Below, one piece after another: positions 50,325 to 60,054 of a DNA stretch of 64,000 nt. The DNA lies in NCBI RefSeq assembly GCF_004168585.1, contig NZ_PGVH01000005.1, positions 29,773 to 93,772 of the forward strand. Reading direction: 5' to 3'. A model generated the notes under the pieces. The model saw only the letters and a list, made by a program, of their open reading frames with translations, had not been told where the DNA came from and did not search any database. Origin of the DNA: Shewanella sp. OPT22 (GTDB lineage: Bacteria > Pseudomonadota > Gammaproteobacteria > Enterobacterales > Shewanellaceae). The stretch's first letter is position 1, and the number at the start of each line of letters is the position of its first letter. The position numbers and the translations under genes were made by a program.

Positions 50325-50885
50325 TTAATTATCTTTATTTAGAAATTGATTTTTCTCACGATGAATTTTATCAATCAAAAAATGCATTCCTAATACTGTC
50401 GTCGTTAGAATATTACAAACTATAAATATGTATAGTGCGACTAAAGAGTATTTTAGGATTAAATAGCCCTCTGAGAACCAAAATGAAATACTTGAGGCTG
50501 AAAGCTGAATAAATCCACCAACAAAATACATTAAGATACTCATAAATGCTAAGTAACCAAATAGATAAGTAAGAAAATTTCTCCTTGTTAAAGCTATACC
50601 TTTTAATTTTGGAGGAATGCCATCCATCTTAGAATCCATTCCTTCTTTTTGAAAGGTTGCCACTGCAGCCATTGAAGCAATATAAAAACCAGATAGTATT
50701 TGTAATATTCCATTTACTAAGCTGATGAGGCTATCTTTACCTAGAAGAGCAATTGGTTTAGGTAAGTTAAAAATAACAATAGAAATAACAATAGATAAAA
50801 ATGCAGGAATGAATAAATCAAACCAAAGCTTCTCTGAATGCTTGATACCTATGTAATTCATAGGCTTTAGTATTTTATCAATCAT
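50325..50885 (-). CDS. Four-helix membrane protein, partner of the upstream soluble gene
   Basis: A 186-residue inner-membrane protein has helices near 22-41, 55-78, 105-128 and 145-170 and a short charged loop (about 79-100) between helices 2 and 3. Its ATG lies inside the end of the preceding gene (8-nt overlap), so the two products are made together. No family was recognised. A membrane protein of this size coupled to a soluble protein recalls two-gene phage-defence cassettes; that is inference. Confidence 0.6.
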   Translation of the reverse strand: MIDKILKPMNYIGIKHSEKLWFDLFIPAFLSIVISIVIFNLPKPIALLGKDSLISLVNGILQILSGFYIASMAAVATFQKEGMDSKMDGIPPKLKGIALTRRNFLTYLFGYLAFMSILMYFVGGFIQLSASSISFWFSEGYLILKYSLVALYIFIVCNILTTTVLGMHFLIDKIHREKNQFLNKDN

Positions 50886-51822
50886 TTTCTTCTATCATTC
50901 TATTTAGTATTAAAACCATCTTACTTTTCAGTTTAGTATGAATAATCTCTTGGCACTGTGCGATAGGCTCATCTACATCAATTTGAGAACTTTTAGCAAA
51001 CATTTTTTCTGCTATATTTTCTTCTCGAACTCCAACATCTAGTGTACTTGAGCGCTTATTATCTCCTTTATATCTAATCTGTAACTTACTATATTGCCTA
51101 TCTTTTATTTTATCTTTGGCCTTATTTATCAAAGCCAGAGCCTTTTCACCTCGACTTCTTTTTACTTTCAATACTAATCTTTCATCAGCGACTTTTAGTT
51201 CACCTTCTTCATCAAGAGAATTATCAACACGAGTCTTAACCGCTACGAACCCATTAATCGTTCCATTTTTAAGTAAATCATTTAATTTAGCACTCCCGTT
51301 ATGTCTTAAAGATATCTTCGGCCTACATTTAATAGGCTTTTTAGCATCTTCTCGCTCAAATTCCTCAACAGCACACTCACTTAGTATATGTGTCAGACCA
51401 GCTTCAATAACACTTCTACTAATACCAGGTACTTCTTCTAAAACAGCATCATGATATGTGTTGAACAACTCGCCAGTAGGCTTCCTATTGATGATTAGAT
51501 GAGCTGAAACAGATATTCCTTCTCCAGCTTCTTTATATACAGTTCTCGTTTTTCCCGTTTCAGTGTGACTGAAAGAAGGATCTGCAGCGTTCTTATCCGC
51601 ATACTGGAATAAAAGACTAATATATTTCTCTTCCGTTTCAACCTTACTCAAACGTAATGAGACTGTATCATCTTTTGTTTTATGGACAGCCTTATTGTCA
51701 TTTACGAATTTAACTAATTTAGGCAAGAATTTTTCTAAATTAAAGTTAGGCGCATCTTCCGGCATTTTTCCTACGACCAACGTACACTCAAGTGCAAACC
51801 TTTGATATTCCTGCAACAACAT
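50878..51822 (-). CDS. Soluble partner protein of unknown function
   Basis: From ATG 51822 (GAGT upstream; a GTG at 51831 is also possible) the gene codes 314 residues without signal or membrane segments. The middle (SAHLIINRKPTGELFNTYHD, then VIEAGLTHIL) looks alpha/beta. The second half is rich in Lys and Arg (LKVKRSRGEKALALINKAK), which suits nucleic-acid or membrane-surface contact. I do not recognise the family. It is the first gene of a coupled pair and sits beside the hairpin field, between the core genes glnA and lpd. Confidence 0.6.
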   Translation of the reverse strand: MLLQEYQRFALECTLVVGKMPEDAPNFNLEKFLPKLVKFVNDNKAVHKTKDDTVSLRLSKVETEEKYISLLFQYADKNAADPSFSHTETGKTRTVYKEAGEGISVSAHLIINRKPTGELFNTYHDAVLEEVPGISRSVIEAGLTHILSECAVEEFEREDAKKPIKCRPKISLRHNGSAKLNDLLKNGTINGFVAVKTRVDNSLDEEGELKVADERLVLKVKRSRGEKALALINKAKDKIKDRQYSKLQIRYKGDNKRSSTLDVGVREENIAEKMFAKSSQIDVDEPIAQCQEIIHTKLKSKMVLILNRMIEEND

Positions 51823-51938
51823 AACTAACACTCAATTAATAAATCTGTGAAACAATTTACATAAATGAAAAAACACATGCAACAAAAATGAAGTGTAACC
51901 AATTGAAAACTTCAACAAAATCTACTTCAATCAAAACC

Positions 51939-52645
51939 GTGGTGTTGCACACCACACCGCCACAAGGGGAAATCTACAGCGATTTCCCCTTATGAATCCC
52001 CTTCGCCGCCCTACAAAGCTGAAACCTCCTCAGATTCCAATCAAAATTCTCTAACGATTCGGATGGTACATCCATGTACCCCCGAATCTGCGGCGTCGTC
52101 CATGACGCCGCTACGGAATTTCTCACTACATCTTCGGCAGCTTTGAAAGGGGATATTCAGCCTGCGAGGGTATCGGTCGAATATGAAAAAAGTAAACGTC
52201 ATGCTCGAATGCTTTAGTCGAGCATCCAGTGCCTTTCTTCGAACCCAAAAAACATAAAGGCGCTGGACACCTGCCTTCGCAGGTGTGACGGCATAGATAG
52301 TTTCAAATATCGCTTAAGGGCTGATTATTCCCCATTGAAGCTGTGGAAAATAGGATTGAATTGAAAATGACGTAAGTCCGACATGGACGTCGGGCTAGGC
52401 TCTGAGGTACAGGATGTACCATCAGAGCCGTTAGGCATTTATTCAATCCTATTTGGAACGCTCAGCTTCGTCGGGGCGGCACGGAGTGTTCCAAGAGAGG
52501 GTTTGCTGGAGAACCCTCTTTTGGTCGGGTTTGGGCAGAAGGCCCAAGGTGTTATAAATTTCGAAGAAATTTAAGTTCCTTAAAGCGGTGTGGTATGCAA
52601 TACCACGACTTTAAGACTTCGCAGAAGTTTCATTCTGCACAAGAA
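51939..52645. repeat. Dense mosaic of palindromes between the two-gene cassette and lpd
   Basis: About 700 bp hold at least a dozen perfect or near-perfect hairpins, nearly end to end. Examples are 51939-51955 (7 bp), 51964-51991 (11 bp), 52056-52088 (two tiers), 52091-52110 (7 bp), 52201-52225 (8 bp), 52267-52286 (8 bp), 52398-52429 (14 bp with a bulge), 52453-52494 (11 bp), 52496-52519 (8 bp) and 52579-52615 (two tiers). A 14-bp outer repeat (52348-52361 with 52441-52454) encloses two of them. It looks like a composite of interspersed palindromic units rather than a gene. Confidence 0.75.
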
Positions 52646-52664
52646 GTGATATGCCAATATCAAA

Positions 52665-52700
52665 AACAAAAAAGCCCCAGCTAAAAAGCTAGGGCTCAAG
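52665..52700 (-). terminator. Terminator of lpd
   Basis: AGCCCCAGCT and AGCTAGGGCT pair with one mismatch; the minus-strand transcript continues into a T run. The stem closely resembles that of the rrn terminator at 63891-63914. Confidence 0.8.
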
Positions 52701-52724
52701 TTCAACCAAAGTAATTTTACAAAA

Positions 52725-54152
52725 TTACTTTTTCTTCTTCGCCTTAGGATTAGGCAAATCAGTAATCGAACCTTCGTAAATCTCAGCCGCTAAACCAACA
52801 GACTCATGTAATGTTGGATGAGCATGAATAGTCAGAGCGATATCTTCAGCATCACAACCCATTTCGATTGCAAGACCGATTTCACCTAGAAGCTCACCAC
52901 CGTTAACACCAACAATCGCACCACCAATTACACGGTGAGTGTCTTTGTCGAAGATAAGCTTAGTCATGCCGTCGGCACAATCAGAGGCGATTGCACGACC
53001 ACTTGCAGCCCATGGGAAAGTTGCAGATTCAAAGTTAACACCTTGCTCTTTTGCTTCTTTCTCAGTTAAACCAACCCATGCTACTTCTGGTGCAGTGTAA
53101 GCAATTGAAGGGATAACTTTAGGGTCGAAGTAATGCTTCATACCTGAAATCACTTCAGCCGCTACGTGACCTTCATGCACACCTTTGTGAGCCAACATTG
53201 GTTGACCAACGATGTCGCCGATAGCATGAATGTGAGAAACGTTAGTACGCATTTGCTTATCAACGTTGATGAAACCACGCTCATCAATTGCAACACCCGC
53301 TTTTTCAGCGTCAATCAACTTGCCGTTTGGTGTACGACCAATTGCAACAAGTACTGCGTCATAACGTACTGGCTCAGAAGGCGCTTTTTTGCCTTCCATT
53401 GATACGTAAATGCCGTCTTCTTTCGCTTCAACTGCCGTCACTTTAGTTTGCATCATCAAGTTGAATTTCTTCTTGATTTGCTTAGTGAATACGCGAGCTA
53501 CGTCTTTATCTGCCGCAGGAATAACTTGATCCAGCATTTCTACTACATCAATCTCGCTGCCTAGCGCTTCATACACTGTACCCATTTCTAGGCCAATGAT
53601 GCCGCCGCCCATAACAAGCAACTTACCTGGAACTTCTTTAAGCTCTAGTGCGTCAGTTGAATCCCAGATACGTGGGTCTTCATGCGGAATGAATGGCAGT
53701 TGGATTGGCTTAGAACCCGCAGCAATGATAGCGTTATCAAAGTTAACAACGGTAGTACCGTCTTCGCCTTGAACTTCAATCGTGTTAGGGCCAGTGAACT
53801 TACCGTAGCCGTTAACTACGTTCACTTTACGCATTTTAGACATTCCGCCTAAACCGCCAGTCAGTTGACCGATCACTTGCTCTTTGTAGCTGCGAAGTTT
53901 ATCTAAGTCGATTTGTGGCTCGCCGAAAACAACACCGTGCTTGCTTACTTCTTTCGCTTCTTCAATTACTTTCGCAACGTGAAGTAGTGCTTTTGAAGGG
54001 ATACAACCAACGTTTAGACAAACACCACCAAGGGTGCTGAAACGTTCGATGATGATAGTTTCCAGACCTAAGTCGGCTGCACGGAATGCAGCAGAATAAC
54101 CAGCAGGACCTGCACCTAATACTACGACCTGAGTTTTGATTTCTTTACTCAT
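52725..54152 (-). CDS. lpd: Dihydrolipoyl dehydrogenase (E3)
   Basis: This FAD enzyme reoxidises lipoamide for pyruvate and 2-oxoglutarate dehydrogenases. The FAD motif GAGPAG is at 13-18, the redox pair Cys45/Cys50 lies in GGVCLNVGC, and the C-terminal HAHPTLHE supplies the catalytic His. It has 475 residues and a Lys-rich end. A terminator separates it from aceF, so it has its own promoter in the 243-bp gap. Confidence 0.97.
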   Translation of the reverse strand: MSKEIKTQVVVLGAGPAGYSAAFRAADLGLETIIIERFSTLGGVCLNVGCIPSKALLHVAKVIEEAKEVSKHGVVFGEPQIDLDKLRSYKEQVIGQLTGGLGGMSKMRKVNVVNGYGKFTGPNTIEVQGEDGTTVVNFDNAIIAAGSKPIQLPFIPHEDPRIWDSTDALELKEVPGKLLVMGGGIIGLEMGTVYEALGSEIDVVEMLDQVIPAADKDVARVFTKQIKKKFNLMMQTKVTAVEAKEDGIYVSMEGKKAPSEPVRYDAVLVAIGRTPNGKLIDAEKAGVAIDERGFINVDKQMRTNVSHIHAIGDIVGQPMLAHKGVHEGHVAAEVISGMKHYFDPKVIPSIAYTAPEVAWVGLTEKEAKEQGVNFESATFPWAASGRAIASDCADGMTKLIFDKDTHRVIGGAIVGVNGGELLGEIGLAIEMGCDAEDIALTIHAHPTLHESVGLAAEIYEGSITDLPNPKAKKKK

Positions 54153-54362
54153 GTTTTCCTCTAATTTTATTCATTCCGTTGGGAGCTTTAGTATTTACTA
54201 GGTAGATACTGGCGAACTGTAGGAAATTCGCTGCTCCAGCCAACTGAAGATGTCCGCAAAGATGTCTTGGTTTACGTTCTACTCTATAAAAAGTACAACA
54301 TAAATCGTTATTCAGTTATCTAGCGCTAATTTTAACGTGTGTTTGTGACTCAGCACAAACAA

Positions 54363-54388
54363 AAAGAGGCTGTAATTACAGCCTCTTT
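54363..54388 (-). terminator. Terminator of the aceEF operon
   Basis: Positions 54363-54388 form a perfect 26-bp palindrome. A T run follows on the minus strand, just after the aceF stop. Confidence 0.85.
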
Positions 54389-54395
54389 GTAAAAC

Positions 54396-56324
54396 TTACA
54401 ATACTAATTTACGAATGTCGGACAAAATGCCCGATAATGTGACCGAGAAACGCGCCGCCATGGCACCGTCAATCACACGGTGATCGTAAGAAAGTGAAAG
54501 TGGCAACATAAGCTTAGGTTCGAACTCTTTACCGTTCCACTTAGGCTTAATTTCCGACTTAGATACACCAAGAATTGCCACATCTGGGTAATTCACGATT
54601 GGCGTAAATGCCGTGCCACCAATGCCACCAAGGCTTGAAATGGTGAAACAACTGCCTTGCATATCCGCAGCTTTCAGCTTGCCATCACGCGCTTTAACAG
54701 ACACTTCTGTTAATTCTTGGGATAGCTCCATAACGCCTTTCTTATCAACGTCACGGATCACTGGAACCACGAGACCATTCGGCGTATCTACCGCAATACC
54801 AATGTGAACATATTTCTTTTTAACCAGTGATTCACCGTCAGCACTTAGGCTTGAGTTAAATACTGGGAACTGACGCAGTGCTTTGGCTGCGGCTTTCATC
54901 ATAAATACGAGTGGCGTGATCTTAACGCCCAGCTTTTGCTTCGCCATAAGCTCGTTTTGTTGCTTACGGAAGGCTTCAAGCTCAGTGATATCGGCTTCAT
55001 CAAACTGCGTAACGTGTGGGATAGTCACCCAGTTACGATGCAAGTTCGGGCCAGAGATCTTCTGAATACGACTTAATGGCACTTCTTCAACTTCACCAAA
55101 CTTACTGAAGTCGACTTTTGGTGCTGCAATCACGTTTAGGCCGCCAGCGTTTCCGCCTGTTGACGATGCTGCTGTTGCTTTAGGACGAGATAACTCGTAC
55201 TTCACATAAGCTTGCACGTCTTCTTTAACGATACGACCTTTACGGCCACTGCCCGTCACTTGAGTTAGGTCAACACCAAACTCACGCGCTAAACGACGTA
55301 CAGCTGGTGAAGCGTGTACGGTTTTACCACTCGCCACTGGTGCTTTAGCACTTGGGTGATGCGGTACAGGTGGTTGTGATGGCTTAGCCGCAGGCGCTGG
55401 TGTTGTCACTGGCGCTGCTTTTGCTGCAGGTGCAACAGGCGCTGCTGGCGCTTCACCTGCCACTTCTAGCGTAATCACTAATGTGCCTTCAGAAACCTTG
55501 TCGCCTTCTTTCAGCTCAACAGACTTAACCACACCGGCTTTTGGTGATGGTACGTCCATGGTCGCTTTGTCCGTTTCAAGCGTAACCAGACCGGCATCTT
55601 CTGCAATGCTGTCGCCAGCTTTGACTAGGATTTCGATAACCGGTACGTCAGTGTCACCACCGATATCTGGCACGTTAATGTCGATAACTTGAGCCACTGC
55701 TGGAGCAGCTGGAGCCGTTTCAACTACAGGTGCTGATTCGACAGCAGGCGCTGCAGCTTCGCCACCAGAAACTTCAAGCGTGATAACCAAAGTGCCTTCA
55801 GACACTTTGTCACCTTCTTTTAGCTCAACAGACTTAACCACACCCGCTTGAGGTGCTGGTACGTCCATTGTGGCTTTGTCTGTCTCTAGCGTAACGAGGC
55901 CTGCATCTTCAGCAATGCTGTCGCCGACTTTCACTAAGATCTCAATAACTGGAACATCAGTGTCACCACCGATATCTGGTACGTTAATATCGACAACTTG
56001 TGAACCCGTTGATACAGCTACAGGAGCTGGCGCTGCAACAGGTGCAGGTGCTGCTTTAGGCGCTTCAGCAGGAGCAGCGGCTTCGCCAGCTTGCTCCATC
56101 ATTGCAATGAGTTTACCTTCAGATACGGTATCACCCACTGCAACTTTAAGTTCTTTTAAGACACCCGCAAATGGCGCTGGAATGTCCATAGTCGCTTTAT
56201 CGCTTTCTACTGTCACAATTGATGCGTCTTCAGCCAGTGTTTCACCAACTGTTGCACACAATTCGATGACTTGTACTTCGTCCCCACCAATATCGGGAAC
56301 TAAAACTTCTTTTAATTCAGCCAT
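54396..56324 (-). CDS. aceF: Dihydrolipoamide acetyltransferase (E2), three lipoyl domains
   Basis: The 642-residue core subunit of pyruvate dehydrogenase has three lipoyl domains with lipoylated Lys at 43, 150 and 253 (each in SDKATMD or TDKATMD), Ala/Pro-rich linkers, a peripheral-subunit-binding domain near 331-365 and a catalytic domain with SYDHRVIDG close to the end. Lipoyl domains 2 and 3 are nearly identical. It follows aceE by 12 bp with GGGAAA as ribosome binding site. Confidence 0.96.
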   Translation of the reverse strand: MAELKEVLVPDIGGDEVQVIELCATVGETLAEDASIVTVESDKATMDIPAPFAGVLKELKVAVGDTVSEGKLIAMMEQAGEAAAPAEAPKAAPAPVAAPAPVAVSTGSQVVDINVPDIGGDTDVPVIEILVKVGDSIAEDAGLVTLETDKATMDVPAPQAGVVKSVELKEGDKVSEGTLVITLEVSGGEAAAPAVESAPVVETAPAAPAVAQVIDINVPDIGGDTDVPVIEILVKAGDSIAEDAGLVTLETDKATMDVPSPKAGVVKSVELKEGDKVSEGTLVITLEVAGEAPAAPVAPAAKAAPVTTPAPAAKPSQPPVPHHPSAKAPVASGKTVHASPAVRRLAREFGVDLTQVTGSGRKGRIVKEDVQAYVKYELSRPKATAASSTGGNAGGLNVIAAPKVDFSKFGEVEEVPLSRIQKISGPNLHRNWVTIPHVTQFDEADITELEAFRKQQNELMAKQKLGVKITPLVFMMKAAAKALRQFPVFNSSLSADGESLVKKKYVHIGIAVDTPNGLVVPVIRDVDKKGVMELSQELTEVSVKARDGKLKAADMQGSCFTISSLGGIGGTAFTPIVNYPDVAILGVSKSEIKPKWNGKEFEPKLMLPLSLSYDHRVIDGAMAARFSVTLSGILSDIRKLVL

Positions 56325-56336
56325 TAGTTTTCCCTC

Positions 56337-59003
56337 TTATGCGTATTGTGGGTTCACTTTGTCCGCATCGATGCCATATTCTTTGATGGCTTTAGTCAGC
56401 ACATCAACAGGCAGTTCTTTACGGTCGACGAGGCTCTTAAGCGCAGCAACCACAATGAACTTAGCATCAACTTCGAAGTGATGACGTAGGTTGTCACGGC
56501 TGTCACTGCGTCCGAAACCATCTGTACCCAGTACTTTATAGTCAGTTGGCATATAAGCGCGTAATTGCTCACTGTACACTTTCATGTAATCGGTTGCGGC
56601 AATTGCAGGGCTATCGCTAGAGATAACTGTGCTCACGTAAGCTTGTTTTGCTTTTTCTGTTGGGTGAAGCATGTTCCAACGCTCAGCCGCTTGACCGTCA
56701 CGAGTTAGCTCGTTGAAGCTGGTTACTGAGAACACGTCTGCAGTAATACCAAAGTCTTTCGCCAACGCTTGACCTGCTGCACGAACTTGCTCAAGAATCG
56801 TACCACAACCCATAAGCTGTACTTTGCCTTTGCCACTGCCTTCAACAGTTTCAAGCTTATAAATACCTTTCTTGATGCCTTCTTCGGCGCCTGTTGGCAT
56901 TTCTGGCTGAACGTAGCTTTCGTTCATGGTCGTTAGGTAGTAGAACACGTCTTCTTGGTTGTCGCCATACATGCGATCAACACCGTCTTGTACGATAACC
57001 GCAATCTCATAACCATACGTTGGATCATAAGTAATACAGTTAGGGATGGTGTTCGCCATTACGTGGCTGTGACCGTCTTGATGCTGTAGACCTTCGCCAT
57101 TCAGCGTTGTACGACCTGATGTACCACCAACTAAGAAACCACGTGCTTTCATGTCACCCGCAGCCCAAGCTAAGTCACCAATACGTTGGAAACCGAACAT
57201 TGAGTAGTAGATGTAGAATGGGATCATCGGCGTATCGTTTACTGAGTAACTGGTTGCCGCAGAAACCCAAGATGACATAGCACCGAGTTCGTTAATACCT
57301 TCTTGAAGTACCTGGCCTGACTTATCTTCACGATAGTAAGCCACTTGATCTTTATCTTGAGGAACGTATTTTTGGCCTTCGTGTGCATAAATGCCCACTT
57401 GACGGAACAGACCTTCCATACCAAAGGTACGTGCTTCATCTGGAATGATTGGTACGATGTTGTTACCAATCTTCTTATCTTTAAGCAATGCAGTAAGAAT
57501 ACGAACAAATGCCATTGTCGACGAAATTTCACGACCGTTCGAACCTTTAAGAATGCTGTCAAAGATTGAAAGCGCAGGCGTTTCCAACTTCTGAGAGAAC
57601 TTCTCAAGACGACGAGGCATGCTGCCGTGCAGTGCGTCACGACGCTCCATCATGTATTTGATTTCTGGAGAATCTGGACCAGGGTGATAAAACGGAATCT
57701 CTTCCAATTTGTCATCCGGTACTGGAATATCAAAACGATCACGGAAGTGACGAACTGAATCTATCGCCATTTTCTTCACGTTGTGAGCAATGTTTTTACC
57801 TTCACCTGCATCACCTAGACCATAACCTTTAACGGTTTTAGCTAGGATTACGGTTGGGCGACCTTTGGTCTTCTTCGCTTTGTCTAATGCAGCATAAACT
57901 TTAACTGGATCATGACCACCACGGTTTAGACGCCAGATGTCTTCGTCAGACATGTTCGCGACCATTTCAGCCGTTTCAGGGTACTTACCAAAGAAGTGCT
58001 CACGCGTATAAGCGCCACCTTTAGCTTTACAGTTTTGGTATTCACCGTCTACGGTTTCTTCCATCAACTGCAGTAGTTTACCGCTGGTATCACGCGCTAA
58101 TAACGCATCCCAGTAGCGACCCCAAATCACTTTTGTCACTTCCCAGCCTGCGCCAGCAAATGTACCTTCAAGTTCTTGGATGATCTTACCGTTACCACGT
58201 ACCGGACCATCAAGACGCTGTAAGTTACAGTTGATGATGAAGACTAGGTTATCTAGCTCTTCACGTGCTGCAAGACCAATTGCACCTAGTGCTTCTGGCT
58301 CGTCACACTCACCGTCACCTAAGAAACAGTAAACCGTTTGCTCAGAGCAATCTTTGATGCCACGGTCAGTCAGGTATTTAAGGAAACGTGCTTGATAAAT
58401 CGCTTGGATAGGACCAAGACCCATAGATACTGTCGGGAACTGCCAGTAATCACCCATTAATTTCGGGTGTGGGTATGAAGATAGACCTTTACCATCCACT
58501 TCTTGACGGAAGTTGGCTAGCTGATCTTCCGTTAAACGACCTTCTAAGAATGAGCGCGAGTAAATGCCCGGTGCAATGTGACCTTGGAAATACACCAAGT
58601 CACCACCGTCTTTCTCGTTTGGTGCACGGAAAAAGTGGTTAAAGCACACATCATAAATGGTTGCGCTTGAAGCGAAACTTGAAATGTGGCCACCAAGCTC
58701 AAGGTCTTTCATTGAACCACGAAGTACCATTGCCAATGCATTCCAACGCACTAAAGCGCGAATACGGCGTTCAATTTCTTGATTACCTGGCATTTGTGGC
58801 TCTTGGCCAACAGGAATGGTGTTTAGGTAAGCTGTGGTCGATTTGTATGGTAAATAAGTACCGTTACGACGTGCCTTATCAATCATCTTCTCTAAAAGAT
58901 AATGAGCGCGCTCTGGGCCTTCTTCTTCCAATACGGCTTGCATAGCATCAAGCCATTCCTGAGTTTCTAACGGATCTACGTCTTGTAGCATATCTTCAGA
59001 CAT
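56337..59003 (-). CDS. aceE: Pyruvate dehydrogenase E1 component
   Basis: The homodimeric-type E1 decarboxylates pyruvate with thiamine diphosphate. The ThDP motif GDGECDEPEA and the KTVKGYGLG segment are seen in 888 residues. The start at 59003 (MSEDMLQDVDPLE) has GAAGGA before it; the frame extends 36 bases further without family resemblance. It lies 56 bp after pdhR and is probably read from the PdhR-controlled promoter. Confidence 0.96.
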   Translation of the reverse strand: MSEDMLQDVDPLETQEWLDAMQAVLEEEGPERAHYLLEKMIDKARRNGTYLPYKSTTAYLNTIPVGQEPQMPGNQEIERRIRALVRWNALAMVLRGSMKDLELGGHISSFASSATIYDVCFNHFFRAPNEKDGGDLVYFQGHIAPGIYSRSFLEGRLTEDQLANFRQEVDGKGLSSYPHPKLMGDYWQFPTVSMGLGPIQAIYQARFLKYLTDRGIKDCSEQTVYCFLGDGECDEPEALGAIGLAAREELDNLVFIINCNLQRLDGPVRGNGKIIQELEGTFAGAGWEVTKVIWGRYWDALLARDTSGKLLQLMEETVDGEYQNCKAKGGAYTREHFFGKYPETAEMVANMSDEDIWRLNRGGHDPVKVYAALDKAKKTKGRPTVILAKTVKGYGLGDAGEGKNIAHNVKKMAIDSVRHFRDRFDIPVPDDKLEEIPFYHPGPDSPEIKYMMERRDALHGSMPRRLEKFSQKLETPALSIFDSILKGSNGREISSTMAFVRILTALLKDKKIGNNIVPIIPDEARTFGMEGLFRQVGIYAHEGQKYVPQDKDQVAYYREDKSGQVLQEGINELGAMSSWVSAATSYSVNDTPMIPFYIYYSMFGFQRIGDLAWAAGDMKARGFLVGGTSGRTTLNGEGLQHQDGHSHVMANTIPNCITYDPTYGYEIAVIVQDGVDRMYGDNQEDVFYYLTTMNESYVQPEMPTGAEEGIKKGIYKLETVEGSGKGKVQLMGCGTILEQVRAAGQALAKDFGITADVFSVTSFNELTRDGQAAERWNMLHPTEKAKQAYVSTVISSDSPAIAATDYMKVYSEQLRAYMPTDYKVLGTDGFGRSDSRDNLRHHFEVDAKFIVVAALKSLVDRKELPVDVLTKAIKEYGIDADKVNPQYA

Positions 59004-59059
59004 GACACTGTCCTTCTCTATATACAGATTTAATTTCAAGCAACGACATAATGAATGCT

Positions 59060-59812
59060 TTAGTCATTACTCTTCAAACGGCGCAGGCTTCGCTGCAACC
59101 GACTGTCCTCTTCCCGCATCGATAACATGACTTCTTCAATGTAGCTTAAATGCTCATTAGAAGCCTCACGAGCTGCGTGGGGATTTCGTTCTACAATGGC
59201 CGCCAACAATGCTTGTCGGTGTTTATTTGCCATTGTTGCCGCCTCTTCTCGACGACTTAATAACACTAAGTTTTGAGCCACATTCTGATGTAGAACTTGC
59301 TCTAAACTTAATACTAAATGAAGCATCGCCACATTGTGCGATGCTTCAGCAATTGAGCGATAAAAACGGACGATAGCCGCCGCTTTATCTTCAATTGCTT
59401 CAGCTTGTTCTACTTCGATGATTCGGCGTTTTATCGTCTGCATATCTGCATCCGTGCCACGAAGTGCTGCAAAATAGGCCATCATGCCTTCAGTAGCATG
59501 ACGAAACTCCAATAAGTCGTACTGACTTTCGGAATCATTTTGCATGAGCTCTACAATGGGATCAGCCATGCTTTGCCAAAGCTGTTGTTTAACATAGGTG
59601 CCACCTCCTTGGCGGCGCATTAGCAACCCTTTTACTTCTAGTTTCTGAATTGCTTCACGCAAGGAAGGACGAGACACATCAAATTGTGATGCAAGCTCTC
59701 GCTCTGGAGGTAACTTCTGACCGGGCTGTAAACTGCCCTCGAGGATCATCCGTTCCAACTGTTCCATAATCACGTCAGAAATTTTTGGTTGGCTAACTTT
59801 ACTGTATGCCAT
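59060..59812 (-). CDS. pdhR: Pyruvate dehydrogenase complex repressor
   Basis: A GntR/FadR-type regulator of 250 residues: an N-terminal winged helix (LERMILEGSLQPGQKLPPERELASQFDVSR) and a helical FCD effector domain that senses pyruvate. The start at 59812 (MAYSKVSQPKISD) matches E. coli PdhR; GGAG is upstream. The operator in its own promoter indicates autoregulation of pdhR-aceEF. Confidence 0.94.
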   Translation of the reverse strand: MAYSKVSQPKISDVIMEQLERMILEGSLQPGQKLPPERELASQFDVSRPSLREAIQKLEVKGLLMRRQGGGTYVKQQLWQSMADPIVELMQNDSESQYDLLEFRHATEGMMAYFAALRGTDADMQTIKRRIIEVEQAEAIEDKAAAIVRFYRSIAEASHNVAMLHLVLSLEQVLHQNVAQNLVLLSRREEAATMANKHRQALLAAIVERNPHAAREASNEHLSYIEEVMLSMREEDSRLQRSLRRLKSND

Positions 59813-59833
59813 ATAGCTTTTTGGCTCCCTGTA

Positions 59834-59850
59834 AATTGGTCTTACCAATT
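59834..59850 (-). promoter_or_regulatory. PdhR operator
   Basis: AATTGGT-ctt-ACCAATT is a perfect 7+3+7 palindrome matching the known PdhR consensus ATTGGTnnnACCAAT. It lies 22 bases before the pdhR start codon. A weaker copy (AAGGGGTctgACCAATT, two mismatches) is at 59963-59979. Confidence 0.85.
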
Positions 59851-60054
59851 TTTTTGAGTGGCGGCACTTTATCAAATTGATGTGTTAATGTCCACAAAGT
59901 TGCCTTTTACGGACTGTGATCTCGCTCACTCGAATGTCTGAGCATAGATGATTTTTTTGGAAAAGGGGTCTGACCAATTAACATTAACGAAGCTAGAAAC
60001 TGTAATCTTGAGTTGCTATAGTGCTATTAACGTGATGATTTTGAAGCATCTAAA

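Noticed and set aside
52383..52574. A 63-codon frame (MDVGLGSEVQDV...) in the gap before lpd
   Set aside because: It lies wholly inside the hairpin field, and its codons are dictated by the palindromes; there is no ribosome binding site and no family resemblance.
51939..52645. CRISPR array
   Set aside because: The repeats are palindromes of differing sequence and size, without uniform direct repeats and spacers.
55870..56481. A 203-codon plus-strand frame rich in Ala/Ser/Thr
   Set aside because: It is antisense to the lipoyl domains of aceF and to the aceE end; its repeats mirror those of the lipoyl domains.
57239..57640. A 133-codon frame within aceE, in another frame on the same strand
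   Set aside because: It is entirely inside the well-supported aceE gene and has no initiation signals.
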